Shown piece by piece: positions 35,779 through 50,700 of a stretch of 64,000 nucleotides of DNA. The DNA lies in NCBI GenBank assembly GCA_963402885.1, contig OY727103.1, positions 2,854,501 to 2,918,500 on the forward strand, read 5' to 3'. Below the pieces are notes generated by a model. That model saw only the letters and a program-made list of their open reading frames with translations. It was not told the origin of the DNA and did no database searches. Made by a program: the position numbers and the translations under genes. Positions within the stretch are counted from its first letter, which is position 1; every line of letters starts with the position of its first letter. This DNA is from Antedon bifida. Its lineage: Eukaryota > Echinodermata > Crinoidea > Comatulida > Antedonidae.

Positions 35779-38700
35779 CTACTTTTTCTGGTACTGTTGT
35801 TCCCAGGCCTGTAGCTGCATTATGGTCTGATGGTGGTCAGGCTGTAGTGTGGTTAATAACTGCTCCGCAATTCGGTTCCTTAGCTTGCTTCCAACCTGTA
35901 AAAGAAGAGGAAAACTTAAAACTGTCGCGCCTGGAGTGGACAACACCAAAAAGGTCATGGAGACCTACGCCCTACTTTATCTTTGATTCTTGACAGGGGC
36001 AGGTGGGAAGAATTCTTTCACATTATTTCCAAACCTGATTCAACTTACAGTTTGAGGTCTCTGTGTGGCCCGAGTGTTGTCTTTATTCTGCGAGGACCAA
36101 GGGTCAGGGGTGATTGACCTTTGTTGGTAGTTGGGTGGAAAGTTGTTGGTTGGGTGTGGGCTTGGTGAAGGCTTGCCTCTTGACCGCTTGTCCGAGGATT
36201 TTGATTGCATGGCTGAAGAAAAAATATCAAGAAATAATAAAAAATGACCTATATTGCAACAACACTATATATACTATACTAGTCATATCTACAAGATGTG
36301 TTCATTTAGGCCCTGTACAAGCTCACTGCAGGCACACACACTAGCCTCTTGTTTAGGTAGATAAAAATCAACTATTTATGATCAATCAATCAACCAATAA
36401 ATTTTAAGCAAGACATATAACATAATGATCACAGCAAAAAAATCCACAAAACCAGTGAATAATACAGTAGAAGCTTGAAAGAGAACTAAATATATGTTAT
36501 GATTGATACAATGATGTAACAGTGAATAAGTTAATGCCATGTGAGGTGCAGAATAGATAGCTAAATGATGGTGAATTTTAACACGATAATGTCATCTCTA
36601 AAGCTCTGTCTACACTATAAAACTAAACAAAAAAATGTGCTGTGCCCAAATATGGTATTGATATAACATCCTCATGTCTATATATGGCCACATCACATTT
36701 GTTTTGTAACATAAAGTTTGATAGTGTAGACAGAGCTTAAAGGTACTGATGGTACCAGAATTTCTCTGAGGCACAACTATTTAAAATCCAACAATGTTCA
36801 TATTTTTTTTCTCTCATGCCTAGACACCAGTTGAATCACCTTGTTTAGAATCATTAATATATACAACACCACCACAGTATAAATATAACAACATATATTG
36901 TATTACAAAAAGAATAACACATAATGCCATTATTTTGACAAAGGACACCCCTTGAAAGAAAATGGAACAGCTTAGGCAAACCAACCAATCAGCTTTCACA
37001 CAGAGATCATGTTCACATTTTCCTTTTAATTCTAAAAATGTATTTACATAATATTTGACTAAACAATACTCAAAAAATGTCCAAAAGTTTGAATAAAAAT
37101 TTTATAGGCCTAACGTTCCGATAATGGCATAAATGCGTCACTCTTTAAAGTTAGAATATCATGAAATAGACATTTAGTATGTAAGGTATTAGTAAATATT
37201 AATACAGTTTTCAAACAAAATCTATCAAAATTACTACTGAAAATAAATGAATGAAGAATGGTTAGTTTACACCTGACAACTGTTGTCATGGTTATGACTG
37301 TTTACATTGTAACTATGCAGAGAATACAATTTGTTTTTGAGCGTTCAAGAAACAAACATAATGCATGACAGTTGGTAGGTATATTTGGGTAAAACACTTT
37401 GAAATGATGAGTTTAACAACACCCTTGTTAGTGAGTATACTTACGGGGTAACTTTGCTGAATTCATAAAGCCTGGATCAGGGTTTAAAAAGATAACATTT
37501 AAAATAAAAATACATGCATTTATTTCATGCTCCAATTTTAATAGGCTATTCTAGAATTTATTTTGGTAAAATTAACGAATTATTCTTTTTATTTTATTTC
37601 ATGCAGTAAGAAAAAAAAAGCTTAACTAATTCATGCATATAATAATGTTTAATAATAATTAATTATATAAATACGAATTTATGATTAGGTATAATCATTA
37701 TCTAATTTATAACATCTTTATTTGCATGATTTGCTTAAATTTCAAAGATGGTTAAAAGAGTGCTTGAATTGAGTACTTAATTTAAATGAAGAGGTTTAAA
37801 TTTACTGTTAATTTCAGCACAACTGAAGATAATTGAGTTTCTGAACAGTACTGAATGATTATAAAACTTTATAAGTGTTATATTTTACTTACTCATGGAC
37901 GTGTATGGTCTGCTAATATCTTGTTCATAGTCGTACACTTGGGTTTGAAGCTCGTCCACTCTAGAGAACGCGTCCAACTTCAATGTCCTTTCGTGTTCCA
38001 ATTGATGTCGCATCTGGTTGACATCTCTCTTGGACTTCTCCTGATACATCTGGTTCAGTCTCATACTCCTTGTAAAGTCGTCTGTCAGTGCTTTTAACTT
38101 CTCTTCTTTCACTTCTGCTTCATAAATCTTTACACGGAAATAAACAAGATTTATGAAGTCTTTAAGAAAAAATACTTTTACTATTTAACGTTTCTCAAAA
38201 ACAAAATACTACTCTGTCACACGACATTGTGTCCATACTAAAAAGTAGTATGTATTGAAAGTTTAAATTTCAACACCAGAGTCCACCTTTACGCTGAAGA
38301 CAGCAGAAGCAAATTAAAGTTGAGTTTAAAATAACTTACCAATTTTGACATGTTTGCAGCTTTTGCAACCTCCAGTTGTTTCGCATTCCTGGCGTCTTGC
38401 TCTTCTTTGTGCTTCTTCTCTTTCTTTATCTGCAACTGTTAAAATAAAAATAGAAATAAAAGCATAAACAACACGCAACAAAATAAAGTTCTTACTTTGT
38501 TGGTAAATGAAAGGCAAAAGGCACTCACGCCCATTAAAAAGAGGATATCAAAAGAAGCTTTGAAATTCTTTTTTCTCTCCCCCTAATTTGGAATAGTTCC
38601 AAAATATCTTCCGAGATGGATCTCATGAAATGTGGATTCTTCAAACAAGGCAGTTGAAAAAACATTTAAAACATTACTTCTCTATCAATTTGTTTCTGAA

Positions 38701-41700
38701 TCGTTTCACGGTCTTTCTCAGATGTACTGAGAGCCTTCTTCAAAGAAACAAGCTGTTGTCTTAGGAGGATCACTTCCTCTTCTGCCATCAATTTGATCTC
38801 CAAGTAATCTCTCTTGCACTGGTTTGCTTCTCCCTTTAATCCAGCAATCTATGAGCCAATAAATTACAAGAATGATTGTTTAAAGTGTTCACATAGTTAG
38901 CTCTCTTTTTAAATTAAAATGGTTAAAAATCAAGATGAGAAGCAGACACTGAAAAGCAAAGTTGTGATAGCTTACTAAAACAACCACAATAAATATGCCC
39001 AGATTTGTGTTGTTTCATAATCTTTCAAAGTAGGCAATGGCAATATCCAACTTGTAATTCAAACATATTACTAACCTCCTTCATATATTTAGATCTCATC
39101 TTAGTAAGCCTCCAGCCATTGACAGCTCTCAGCTTACGAAGCATTTTCTTCAACTGGTCGTTTTCATGACGCATCATACGCAACTCTTCTGCCTTCGTCA
39201 ACTTATGTTGCAACACATCTAAAAAGTAACAAAGTATTTTATTATACTATAAACTAAAGAAAAAAATAATAACATTTTGATACATAAATATGTTCGACCC
39301 AATACATTGGTTCTTAAGAAATAGGAACACCTCCAAATGGTCGTGCGCAAGGGCAGCCTTAATACAGTCTTCTAAGCACTGATCTATTGATTATACAGTG
39401 AAGATCTGAAACTTACCGTCTGCTTTGACGTTATCATGCTTGATGGTTTTCAGTTTGCTCATCGCCATAACTGCTTCTCTTCGAACCTCACCAACTGTTG
39501 TGAACACCTGGTCATACAGGTGGGTCCTATTGAAATCAGAAACAAAGATACAAGTGTTATGCAAATTAGGAAACTAAATCCAGTGACATTCGACAAAAAG
39601 ATACTGGAGCATTGTGGGATTGGCAGACAATCATCATTGCTCCATTCGGCAAAGTTGATACAGGTCCCTACCTGAATTCGTCCAGCTTTTCTTTAAGTCC
39701 AAACGCAACTGTGAACAAGTTATGAACGAGGGCGTTATATTCGTCCTGAATACGTCGTCGCAGCTCCCGTTCCTTCTCAGAAGATTCTTCTCGCATTTCA
39801 GCTATCTTAGCCCGTAGTGAAGTCACTTCTGTTTTTCAATACAAACAAATTTTAATGATAAACATCAAAGACACAAGACATATTATGACTAAAAGCACTC
39901 ATACATATTATTTAGAAACTAATAAAATAAAATTAAAAAGTTTTACCAAGTATAAGGTCATGGCTTTTATCAGCCAACTTGCATTGCACGTCAACTAGAG
40001 TAGACTCACTAAGTCCAGACGCTGATTCTACTGCATGTTTGATTTCCTAGGTTCAAGAACATAAACAAAAGATGCTTTGATGATTCACAAGATTGCGCAA
40101 AATAGCAAATGCTGGAACCGAGTTTTAAATTGCTGCTTCTAAATTTATATTTTGAAAAATGTTAACAATTATGTTTAATGAGGGCGTACCTGTTCCCGTT
40201 TGTAGATAACCTGATGCTGTTGACGAAGAATGTTCTCGTAAAACATTGAGTAGTTGTCGTAATTACTCCGTTCTCTCGTCATTACCATGGAAGCAAGTTG
40301 AGACAGGGCGCTGTTGAGGTTGTCGGCTGATATCACAAACTCTTCTCCTTTTCTCTGACTGCTGCTAAGCAGGAGTCTGGTGAAATCTTCAGCAATGTGG
40401 GGCTGAGAAATTGTTAGCCTTTGATTAATTACCTGAAAATTCAAACATAATATTTACAATATAAAGAATCATTTTAAATAGAAATTAAAAAGTTATATAT
40501 AAATGTTATAAACCAAGTATATCTTACTGGTTTCTTCCATAAGTCTATAGGTAAATTCCCTTCTTCACGCCCTCGTTCAGCAACTACCAACGCATGTTCC
40601 CGAGCTACTTTTCGTCTTAGTTCATAGACCATATGGTTCTCAAAGTTGTCAAGAAGCTTAACGAGCTGTTTAGCACGAATTTCCATAGCAGAAGCGCCTT
40701 TAGGTGTAACAATGGGCTCATTGTCAGACACCAGTCCATCATAGTTCTCTGCCTAATTAAAACAAAAATAAAACTGACAGTATCTAGATGGAACTTATGG
40801 TGCTTATAAACAAGTTCTTAGAGTGGAATATTGTAGATAGTAACACGTTTAAATGACATTCTTATGCCCCTGGAGTCATGTCATGTTCTTGGTAGCCAGG
40901 CTGTTAATTTTCTATCCAAGAATATAGTAGTATTAGTTTTACCTGACCATATTTTCTTGCAATGCTTTTAATAGTTGGATACAGGATATCCGTCTTGTAC
41001 ATTTTACTGCAAGAAAAAGAAATAGTTTTTGTAAACCAATTTACATATTTTACTACGGTAATACAAATACTGTATATTACAATAAAAATAAAAGTAAAGA
41101 ATTAAAGATTGATTGATCTTATTACCAAAATTGTCTGTAAACCCTTGCTGATCCAACAGTCTCCACATGTAGCTTTCTTCTTCCCCATTCTTCTTTAAAT
41201 ACTTCCAGTCTCTTCCAAAGCAACAGAAAGTTCCTCAACAAGGCGTATGCCTCCATTGGTTGAGTGGTACGTGAAAGAGGCCCTTTGTTTTGGTCTGTAA
41301 AATAAAATGAAGACTTAATTGATACCTATTACATAATTGATACCTATACCTAATTATGTCATACAAGTAGTGTTTTACTCAATACACAATCAACCAAAAA
41401 ACAATACTGTATCAATTAGTTATTGATTTTAAAAGATCAGACACTTACATTTCTCTTTCTCCATTTCATACTCTTCATCTTTCTTGGCACTTGTCGGTCT
41501 GGATGTCGGTCTACTGATTACCGCACTCCGGGGACGAGAGCGTGATTGCTTCGTTGGTCCTGCAAGATTTTCATCCTCAGAATCACTGTCATCAGCCACC
41601 ATGCTGATGTCTTCGTGACCACTCTGCAATACATCTTCCATCAGGAGAGATACACCCAGTATCTCTCCATTAGAAACATGTCGATCTACATCTTTGAGAC

Positions 41701-44700
41701 TTGCCAAACACAGCTGCATCTGACTCTTTATCTGGTGCCACTGCCAAAACTGAAGAGGAAAAGGACCTCCTCTGAAATACAAATCATCAATATAAAATGT
41801 ATAGAATAGACATTAAACACAAAAAAAAAATCATGTATCACTAAAACAAGTTTGAAATTTTTTTTTCTTAAAATGACAGACTGACCTTCCAAGAAATGAC
41901 CTCCAAGGAAATAAGACTTTAGCCTCCGCATCTCTAGGCTCCATTGGTTCAGGCACTGGAAGGTACATGCTGTTGACAGTTGGTAGCTGTATGTTGCTTA
42001 GGTTAGGCAATGCTGAGTAGATATTGTCTGTGACACTTTTGTATCCTGTCATATTAGACGTTGAGAGGAAAGTGTCACGTAAAGAATGTCGAATACTTGT
42101 CTCGAACTCCAAAAACATTACTGCTTTTCGTAAAGCTAAGAAATCTGCAACCTAAGCAAAGAAAAAAAAGTATATATTATAGTATATATAATCAGTATTT
42201 TAGGCCTAATTAAAAAAAATAACATATTCTTCTCTCGTACCATGGATGGATTCTTGGGGTCTTCTAAATTGTTGATTTGTTTCTGAATCTCGCGTAGCTC
42301 AGCTGAGATACCTTCTGTACCACCCCAGTCGGCTGACACAAACTCTAGCCTTTGAGAGCCAAGTCTATACAAATAAAGATGTGCAATTTGCTGTTTAATT
42401 GGATTTTAAAAGGTAATGATTAAAGACACATTTATTGAGTGAAAACCTTTTCAGTGTAAAGACAAAGGAACTAAGGCCTCTTGCATGTGCACATCTAGCA
42501 TGTCACTCACTTTGCATGTGAACTTTCAAGTTTTGCATGTGCACATCTAGCATATCACTCACTTTGCATGTAAACTTTCAAGTTTTGTATGTGCACATCT
42601 AGCATATTACTCACTTTGCATGTGAACTTTCAAGTTTTGCATGTGCACATCTAGCATATCACTCACTTTGCATGTGAACTTTTAAGTTTAGCATGTGCAC
42701 ATCTAGCATATCACTCACCTTGCATGTGAACTTTCAAGTTTTGCATGTGCACATCTAGCATATCACTCACCTTGCATGTGAACTCCCAAGTTTTGCATGT
42801 GCACACAGATATTGAAGAATATCATGAAGTGAAGCCACAATCTTGAGAGTTAGCAGTAACCCGTTGTTGCAAGAGACTTCATCCAGGTTCTTAAACATTA
42901 GTAGAACTTCTGAGTGATGTGGTAGAAACCAGATATTCAAAACAGTAGTGCCATCTGATGACAGGAGACGTCTTGGTCTTCGTTTCAATGTCCTGTAATA
43001 CAAATAATACTGTATTAATAGGCTACTGGGACTGTAGATGAAAGCAAGAGACATGATACCTGTCATCTAAGGTAGTCGGAAGTCATTGGGTTTTTGTCTA
43101 TGCTCTGACAAATTATCGTTTTTTATTTATTTTTAGTTGAACTGTTTATTACGTAATCTATTTTGAAATTTCAAATGTTCATACCTTGGATCTTCTAACA
43201 AGCCTTCTTTGTCATCGAGTTTGGTTTTCTTTTCTCCCGGCATTCCAACCATAAAATGCGAATTCCGCAGACTTGGAAATCCATCTAGTAAATCTTCAAT
43301 TGTATTCAAGTATGCAATGATTTGACCCCGCATGGAATACTGAGATATTCTCCGCAGAAATCGCTGACAAAAACCACCAATCAGTGTCCTGAAAGACAAT
43401 GGTGGAATTGTAGTTATACATGTTGCCTACGAAGTCTAAATACTGTAGATTTGTGATAATATTACCATCTCCCTGGTATTACAGTCCTACTAGAGCAGTA
43501 CAGAAAAACAATTATATACAGTATGTAGCTTGGTGTTAGCCTATAAAATACTGATTCTATAAGCTTGCTTGCTTAATTCAAGATAAATTAAAAGATTACC
43601 TTTTCAGTTTCTCAACTTCCTCTTGGTTTTTAAGTACCGTACCCATTGAAGACTTCTTGTTCAGATAATTGTTCAACATAACATCACGAGAAGGAGCCTA
43701 AAAAAAAAGAGAAATAACAATTATTGGTTTAAACAATAAACGAAAAAGTATTGGCTGTTCAATAAAAGTAAAGAATAGGACTTTAAGTATATCTCATAAA
43801 TTTCCCTACGATGCATGCCATGTTTTATGATTCATTTTGCTCTGATATTTACCTTTTCCAGCTGTAATGACACAAAAGCCTCTGGTGATCTCTTTCCCCT
43901 TCCAATGCTTGTCTTTAGTTTAGCTGCATACATGACAGACTGTGTCACACCCATCACTGATGTATTTGGCACCTTAGGGACTTTCAAGGAAATCTTTTCA
44001 TTTTTTTCCTCTGGCTCTGTTTCACTGGTGGTAACAACATTTGTACAAATATCAATGTGCTATCAATATGGTACAGTATAGTAGCAAGGCAATCTAACAA
44101 CAGGATGCTGAGCTCCAGAGATCAAAGGGTTTATCTGTGGCTGCGACACGATCAGTTCCACACCCCATAACAGACACCGCGCACCATGAAGAACATGCAC
44201 ATAGTACAGTACTGTTGGTATTTGTCGCATCCAACCATAAGATCAAAGGACTGTTACGAGTTCTCATCTTGACAAGGCAAGCACAGTGTCCTCTTGTTAA
44301 ATTACCTTGGTAGTAGCATGGTTTTACATTTTTTACAATTGAATACAGTTTTAATTTCAAGTTGTCTTTCGGTGGAGCAAAACGCATACAATAGGCAGTG
44401 TTTTTGCAATATATACCGTAATCGTAAATGCTACTTACGTTTTTGGGTTGTCTTGCAAAAGTGCCTCTCTGAAGTAAGAGCAAACGCTAGCCTGTTGCAC
44501 AGCACACAAGAGGGCGTTCTTGTGCGCAACCTGAACTGCTAACACAGTCTGTAAGCTTTCCATACCACTGCCTCGAAGTACCTAACAACCAGAATAAAAA
44601 ATAGATCATTACTTAAGATCTGTCTACACTATCAAACTAGTTTGACAAAAAACTGTGTTGTGCCCAAAAATGGTAGTGATATACCCAAATATGGTAGTGA

Positions 44701-47700
44701 CATGACATCATCATGTCCATATATGGGCATATCACATTTTTTTGTCACAAATTTGATAGTGTAGACAGAGTTTAACACAAGCAACAGTTAATATTATGTA
44801 AATAACTAAAGAAATATAGAACAATCAGTTTTAAAAATATCTATCAATTAAAGTAGGAACTACAGATATTTAAACTTCTTAAGCTCTGTCTACGCTATCA
44901 AACTAGTTTGACAAAAAAAGTGTGATGTGCCCAAATATGGTAGTGATATGACATCATCATGTCCATATATGGGCACATCACATGTTTTTGTCACATAAAT
45001 TTTACCTTCAAGTAGCCCTCTCTTGTTCTAAAACTGAAGGAACCAACATGTTTTTCATCAAGTTCATGAATTGCTAGAAATAGTTTTGCAGGAGTATATC
45101 TAGTAAAAAATAAACAACATACAATAAAGGTATCCAAGTACTTTATAGTTGGAATATTTTAATAATTCTTTTTTCATGATTCTGCAAAATTAGGTTTGAG
45201 TGAACATATTATACCTGTCAAGATTGGAGTCATCCTCTTGTAAAGCAGTGATAAACAGCGGTGGCGGTTGGTCCGCATTGTCTTTGAAGTTTGCAAACTC
45301 AAACTGGACGCATCTCAAGAACATGTGACAATCATCAAAACCAAGCTCAGTTGCATGTTGACGATAAAGCTGTAGAGGGCAGCAAGAAGATACCATTTTC
45401 ACGATTTACTGAAGTATTTGTTTTTGGTAAACATTGATCTATAACTACTGTACACTTTAAAGACTCCTCAGTAATTGAGAATTAATACTTACATTGGATA
45501 AAACCTCGGTTTCAAACGACGCATCCATCAAACGAAATCGCAATGTAATTGTCTACAAAAAGAAAAATATAAATCTATTATAACCTTATGTTACTTCTTT
45601 CTTTAAATTACGTTCATCAACCTTAACAGGATTTTTGAATTCTAGGATTTGGAAAAGAAGATGAAAGATCAATAAAGACAATTGTAAGGTTTACCTCGAG
45701 TAAGCGGCTCCACACTTTCAGAATATCTTGCTGTTTTTCTTTCTGACTTCTTCTACCTGCTGTAGCCTCTATCGCATTCAGCATCGACTGACCCATTTCA
45801 CACATAAACAACGGATCCTCTGCAAACACATCTGAGAACACCTGTAAGAATGAAAACAATTACAGTACATATAAATGACAGTGTACTGGTACTTTTTTAA
45901 GCTCCTAGGCCTACCATATATCAATCACACTGTCTCTGTGGGTGGGTTCAAGACTGCCTGATATTAATTCAGAGTGATGTGGTATATGCAAACATTTGAA
46001 CAAAACTGTACGAACATCTCGTTGTATTTGATTGGTGAAGCTGGTGCCAATTGGTTCTAATGTTTCCCATTCTTTGTTGGCAATTTCTAGCAATCTCTTC
46101 TCCATGTAGATTTGTTCAGTGACTGTCTTTGGCATATGAGCGTTTGTTAGCTCCTAAAAAATTAATAAATACCATTATTAGTGTCATTTAAAGAAGATTA
46201 TTTTTTACAAAAAAAATGTACAACTGCACAATAGAAATAGATATCAAGAAAAGACTTAGAATGGTAAGTAATAATAATAAAATATACCTACATTGTATGC
46301 ATACTTGAGAGCTGTTGGAAGCCTACTTGCCAATGCCAAGGAGGGATGAAATTCCAGAAGATATACATGACTAAGTGCTGGCCTAGAAAGGAATAAGTTG
46401 ACATTTTCATTTTTTCATAGTTTTTTAAGCATAACCCATTCTGAGAACTTTTGTTGCATGTCTTTTACATACAGCTAGAAATAAATGCTTTGAGTTGAGT
46501 TCAGTAACATAAATGAATGCTTGAAAATAATCAAAGGTTTTATTGCAAGAGTTACCTGCTAAGATTAATAGCAACTGGTTGTTTTGGTATGATACGATGG
46601 GGTAGTCCAAATTCAGTATCACCGTCTCTACACACACGTTGAATATATTCTCTCTGATCTTGAATCTAGAAGATAGAAAAGTAGATTATATCATTCCACT
46701 GCCCAGATACGAGAGGCTAGGCTAGTAAATACCAACCCTATAAAAAACTTGATAAAGGCCTTCATATTCTCTCTGTTTTACTTCATTTAGGCCTACTGTA
46801 CCTGTTTGTCCAGAATAGACTTGATAAGTTTGCAGTTAAGCCTTAACACTATTGTCTCCATTCGGTAATTGCTGATGAAATAATTTGATGAGAAGTCCAA
46901 GCGAGGGCGTCTGTACATGATGTCGGTGATAGTTTGGGCCAAGGCTCGCTTCTCATGCATGTCAAATACATGGTGGTAGGCTTCCAGATAGCAGTCTAGG
47001 AGCTAACAAAAAGAAGTGATAACATTAACATAAAAATAACCTAACATGAGATAACAAAAAGTAGCAAAACATACATAAATATATTTATAAAGAAAAACTA
47101 CAAATAGATAATACCTGTCTCTTGTTTTCAAGATATTCAGCTTCGTTCGTCCAAAGGTCAAGCAAAACTGCAAACCGGTCAATTTGTAGATGACCGTAGC
47201 TAGGTAGATCAACTCCGCCTGAAGCTGCTAATACGGCATGTTTGACCCTTAACCTATGAGTCCTTGGGAGCCCAACTCCATTTTCTTTTAGTCTTCGTTC
47301 TCGATCTTTCTCCAAATAGTGAGTAGCTACCAATAACAGGTCATGTTCTAGATTTCTGTATACACATATAAAAAAAAACATATTACGGTCTGGTGGTGAT
47401 GTCACCCATCCTCATAAAAAAAAGTGGCAGGTTCAAACCTCATCTTAATCAATTTTATATCCATTGGAAGAAAATATTTTATAGGTGATCAGATTCTTTT
47501 AGCACATTATTCATTTAATGTAAATATTATTAGTTATATAATATAAATAATTGCGAAATACTTACTTAAGATCGTCGACTGCAACATCATATATAACATA
47601 GTACCCTCTCTGATCCTGTACATGTACTCTGCCTTCATCAATGCTATAGTAATCATCATGATTTTCGATTTCGGAAAATTCCATGAAAGCACTTTCTTGC

Positions 47701-50700
47701 ACCTTAAAATCTGCTGGAGTATAATGTAAGTAGCCATGGTTACCAATTCCAATACTCCCTCCAATCATACCTCCATCTGTGGTAGACACACGGTGATTCT
47801 GTTGGCTGAAACATAACCATCAATGGTTATACTTATTCCTATCACTATCTACATCTTAGCTTTCAGAATTTTAATATTTATTACCTGGACCTCTTTTGTT
47901 GTCCAGCCTCCAGTGATAGTCCACCATCATTAATGGTCAAAGTTCTTTCCACAGACCTGAAGTAATTCAATACACTCAAACACTGCAAAGAAAAGAATAA
48001 ATGACACAATTAGCAGAAGAACAGACAGAATTTTCTAAGAGAATGCTATGAACATAAGTCAACTAGTATACACTTAAAACTTCATACAGTATATGTTATA
48101 GTCTTGATTCTAAAGATATGTCTACACTATCAAACTTTATGTGACAAAAACCTGTGCCCATATATGGACATAATGTCACTGTCACTATGCTATCACTACC
48201 ATATTTAAGCATATCACTATCATATTTGGGCACATCACACTTTCTTGTCAAACAGACAGAGCTTAAGACTGTAATGGCTTAATTTAAAAACTATGAAGAT
48301 AAACAACAAAAATAATAGTGTCTCACTGTTCTTTTAAGATCCCGTATCCGTAGGTGTCTAAGGTTCAGGAGAGACAGGTAGCCACCCTGTAGAGAGGTTG
48401 GATTTTGGCTTCCACTATCATCATCGTCTAGGCCTAGCATCTGCATTGCACTCTGATAGTTGAAATCACCATCGTCATCACCATTCCGTCTATTTGATGA
48501 GGATAATGCCGAGGATCTTGAAGATCGACCAGCAAAGTTGACATTGTCTGTTTCTTTTTCGTCAAACTCGGTTACTGTATAATCAACTTCTTTACTGGAA
48601 CTAAAAAAACACCAAAATTTGCATTATAGATAATATAATAATTGTCTTTTGTAGAGTGTAATTTTTCTCTAAAGCGCTACCACCACAATGCTTGAACTAC
48701 TGTAGGTAGAAATTACATCATAAAGTTTGATAGTGTACATAGATCTTTACCCATCATATAGTTTGTGACTGCAGTAGATCTTTCTCCATATTGCATTTGT
48801 GTTTTTGCTAGTGCGGTGTGATGTTACAGACACAGGGTTGCATTCTGGGGTATCTTTCACAACTGCTGCGTGACTTTTCAATGCTTCTTGAACTTTCTAC
48901 ATAAAAAAAAAGGCAAGAACATTCTAATTCACTTCAATTTAGAAAATAGTCAAATCTAACTAACCAACAACCCTCCCTAAATGTTCTCAATTCTTCTTAA
49001 ATAATAATGCAAGTTTACTAACCACTGAATCAGAAATTGAAAGAAACTTTGTTTGGGCTTTCAGAAGTTCATCAATGTTGTTTTTCTGACGAAGTTTAGT
49101 CATGTTTCTTTCTTGTATAGGTTCCTTTGTTGGCCTGAAACAAACAAAAGTACAGAATAATTGAAATAATGTATTTGTCTGGCCTTCGTACTTATTGCCT
49201 GTAAAAATATATCTTGTATAAATAGTTGCCATACTTAAGTTTAACAAATGACAACCAGTTTGCTTCTTTCTTCAAAGAATGTGAGGACATATCAGCACCC
49301 CAAGATTCCTGTCCGATCTGAAATTACAAAAAACAATACTATAATAATACTCTCACAATTTAATAGATTGTAAAGATTTTATTTAAATAAAATATATGAA
49401 TGCGAGAGAGTTGTTTATCTTAACCTACCTCAAATTTATCGTAAGTGGGGTAAGTGTTTTGTTTTTCTTGTTTAGCAAAGATAGTCTTGAATCTGCGATT
49501 GACGTGAGTAATCAACTCCATCTCATCAGAAGTGCTGTTAATGGAATTCAAATCCTAAAGAAAGAAAATATATGTTTAATAGGAAAGAGATGGAAGTTCA
49601 CCTTTATATACAGTTACTTTAACACATGGTTTCGATGTTGGAACGGATCCCTGGACTTACTGTAGATAAGATCACAGGAAACACTAAAGTATAGGCCTAA
49701 AGCTCTGTCTACACTATCAAAACTTGATGTGACAAAAAAATGTGATGTGCCCATATATAGACATGATGATGTCATGTAACTACTACATTTGGTAATATCA
49801 CTACCAAATTTGGGCACATCCCAATGTGTAGACAGAGCTTTAGGTAGGAAAGAGCTTAAATCCTACCATATTAATGCCATAGCAGGTGCACAAGAACTCC
49901 AACATGGGTTTTATTGCTGTGAAATCACACTCATGAAAAGGAAGCCTCAATGTGGTTCCGTCAGATGCTGGGCCTCCCCCTGCTGCAGCAGCTGTAGCAA
50001 TCCCAGCTGCTGTGGGCGGGACTGTGTTTGTCCCTGCTATGAATGATGCCGGTGGGGGTGAGTTCGGCACAGTCATTGAACTTCCAGAGGTCGGCCGGCC
50101 TAAGACAGATGCCGGGTTTGATAGACCAGGAGATCGCCTTGTAGCAGAATCAAACCATTTCGATTTAACTTCCAAAACTGAGGTAGAAATTTTGTTTTCA
50201 TCTTTATCTTGTTTCTCTAGGCTTTGTTCGATGTCTCGTGGGACTGGTGGTATAGTGTCATGCTTGTGCGCAGAAGGAATGTATTCAAGTACCTGTTAAA
50301 ATAAAGTGAAATATTCTATAATCCAGTAACAAAATTAAAACTAAATTTTTTTTTAAAATATATCTGCTGATAAGCTAATTAATCAAGTAAATAAAACTCA
50401 ATTGTCTGTAATTTGAACATCCTAACTAACTCTGTCTTCTTTGAGACACCTCTATTCAGAGGACACTTTACCAATACGGCTAAGCCCAACAGGACACCTA
50501 TTACACTTAGTTGAGTCCAGAAGGTGTCCCCTGTTCTACTAGCCACAAATATTTAATCATCTTGAAGGAAGTAGCGTACCTTTAAGTATGAATTGATGGT
50601 CTTTGTAGCGTGGAAATGGCCGGTAAGCCATCTTGTATAAATCATCATATCTTCTAAGTTGATAGCATTCTTTGCTGTACCTTTACCCAACAAATGAGAC

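Noticed and set aside
42481-42808. CRISPR-like regular repeats
   Set aside because: Units are contiguous without unique spacers, in an animal gene's intron, and contain the exon end and donor.
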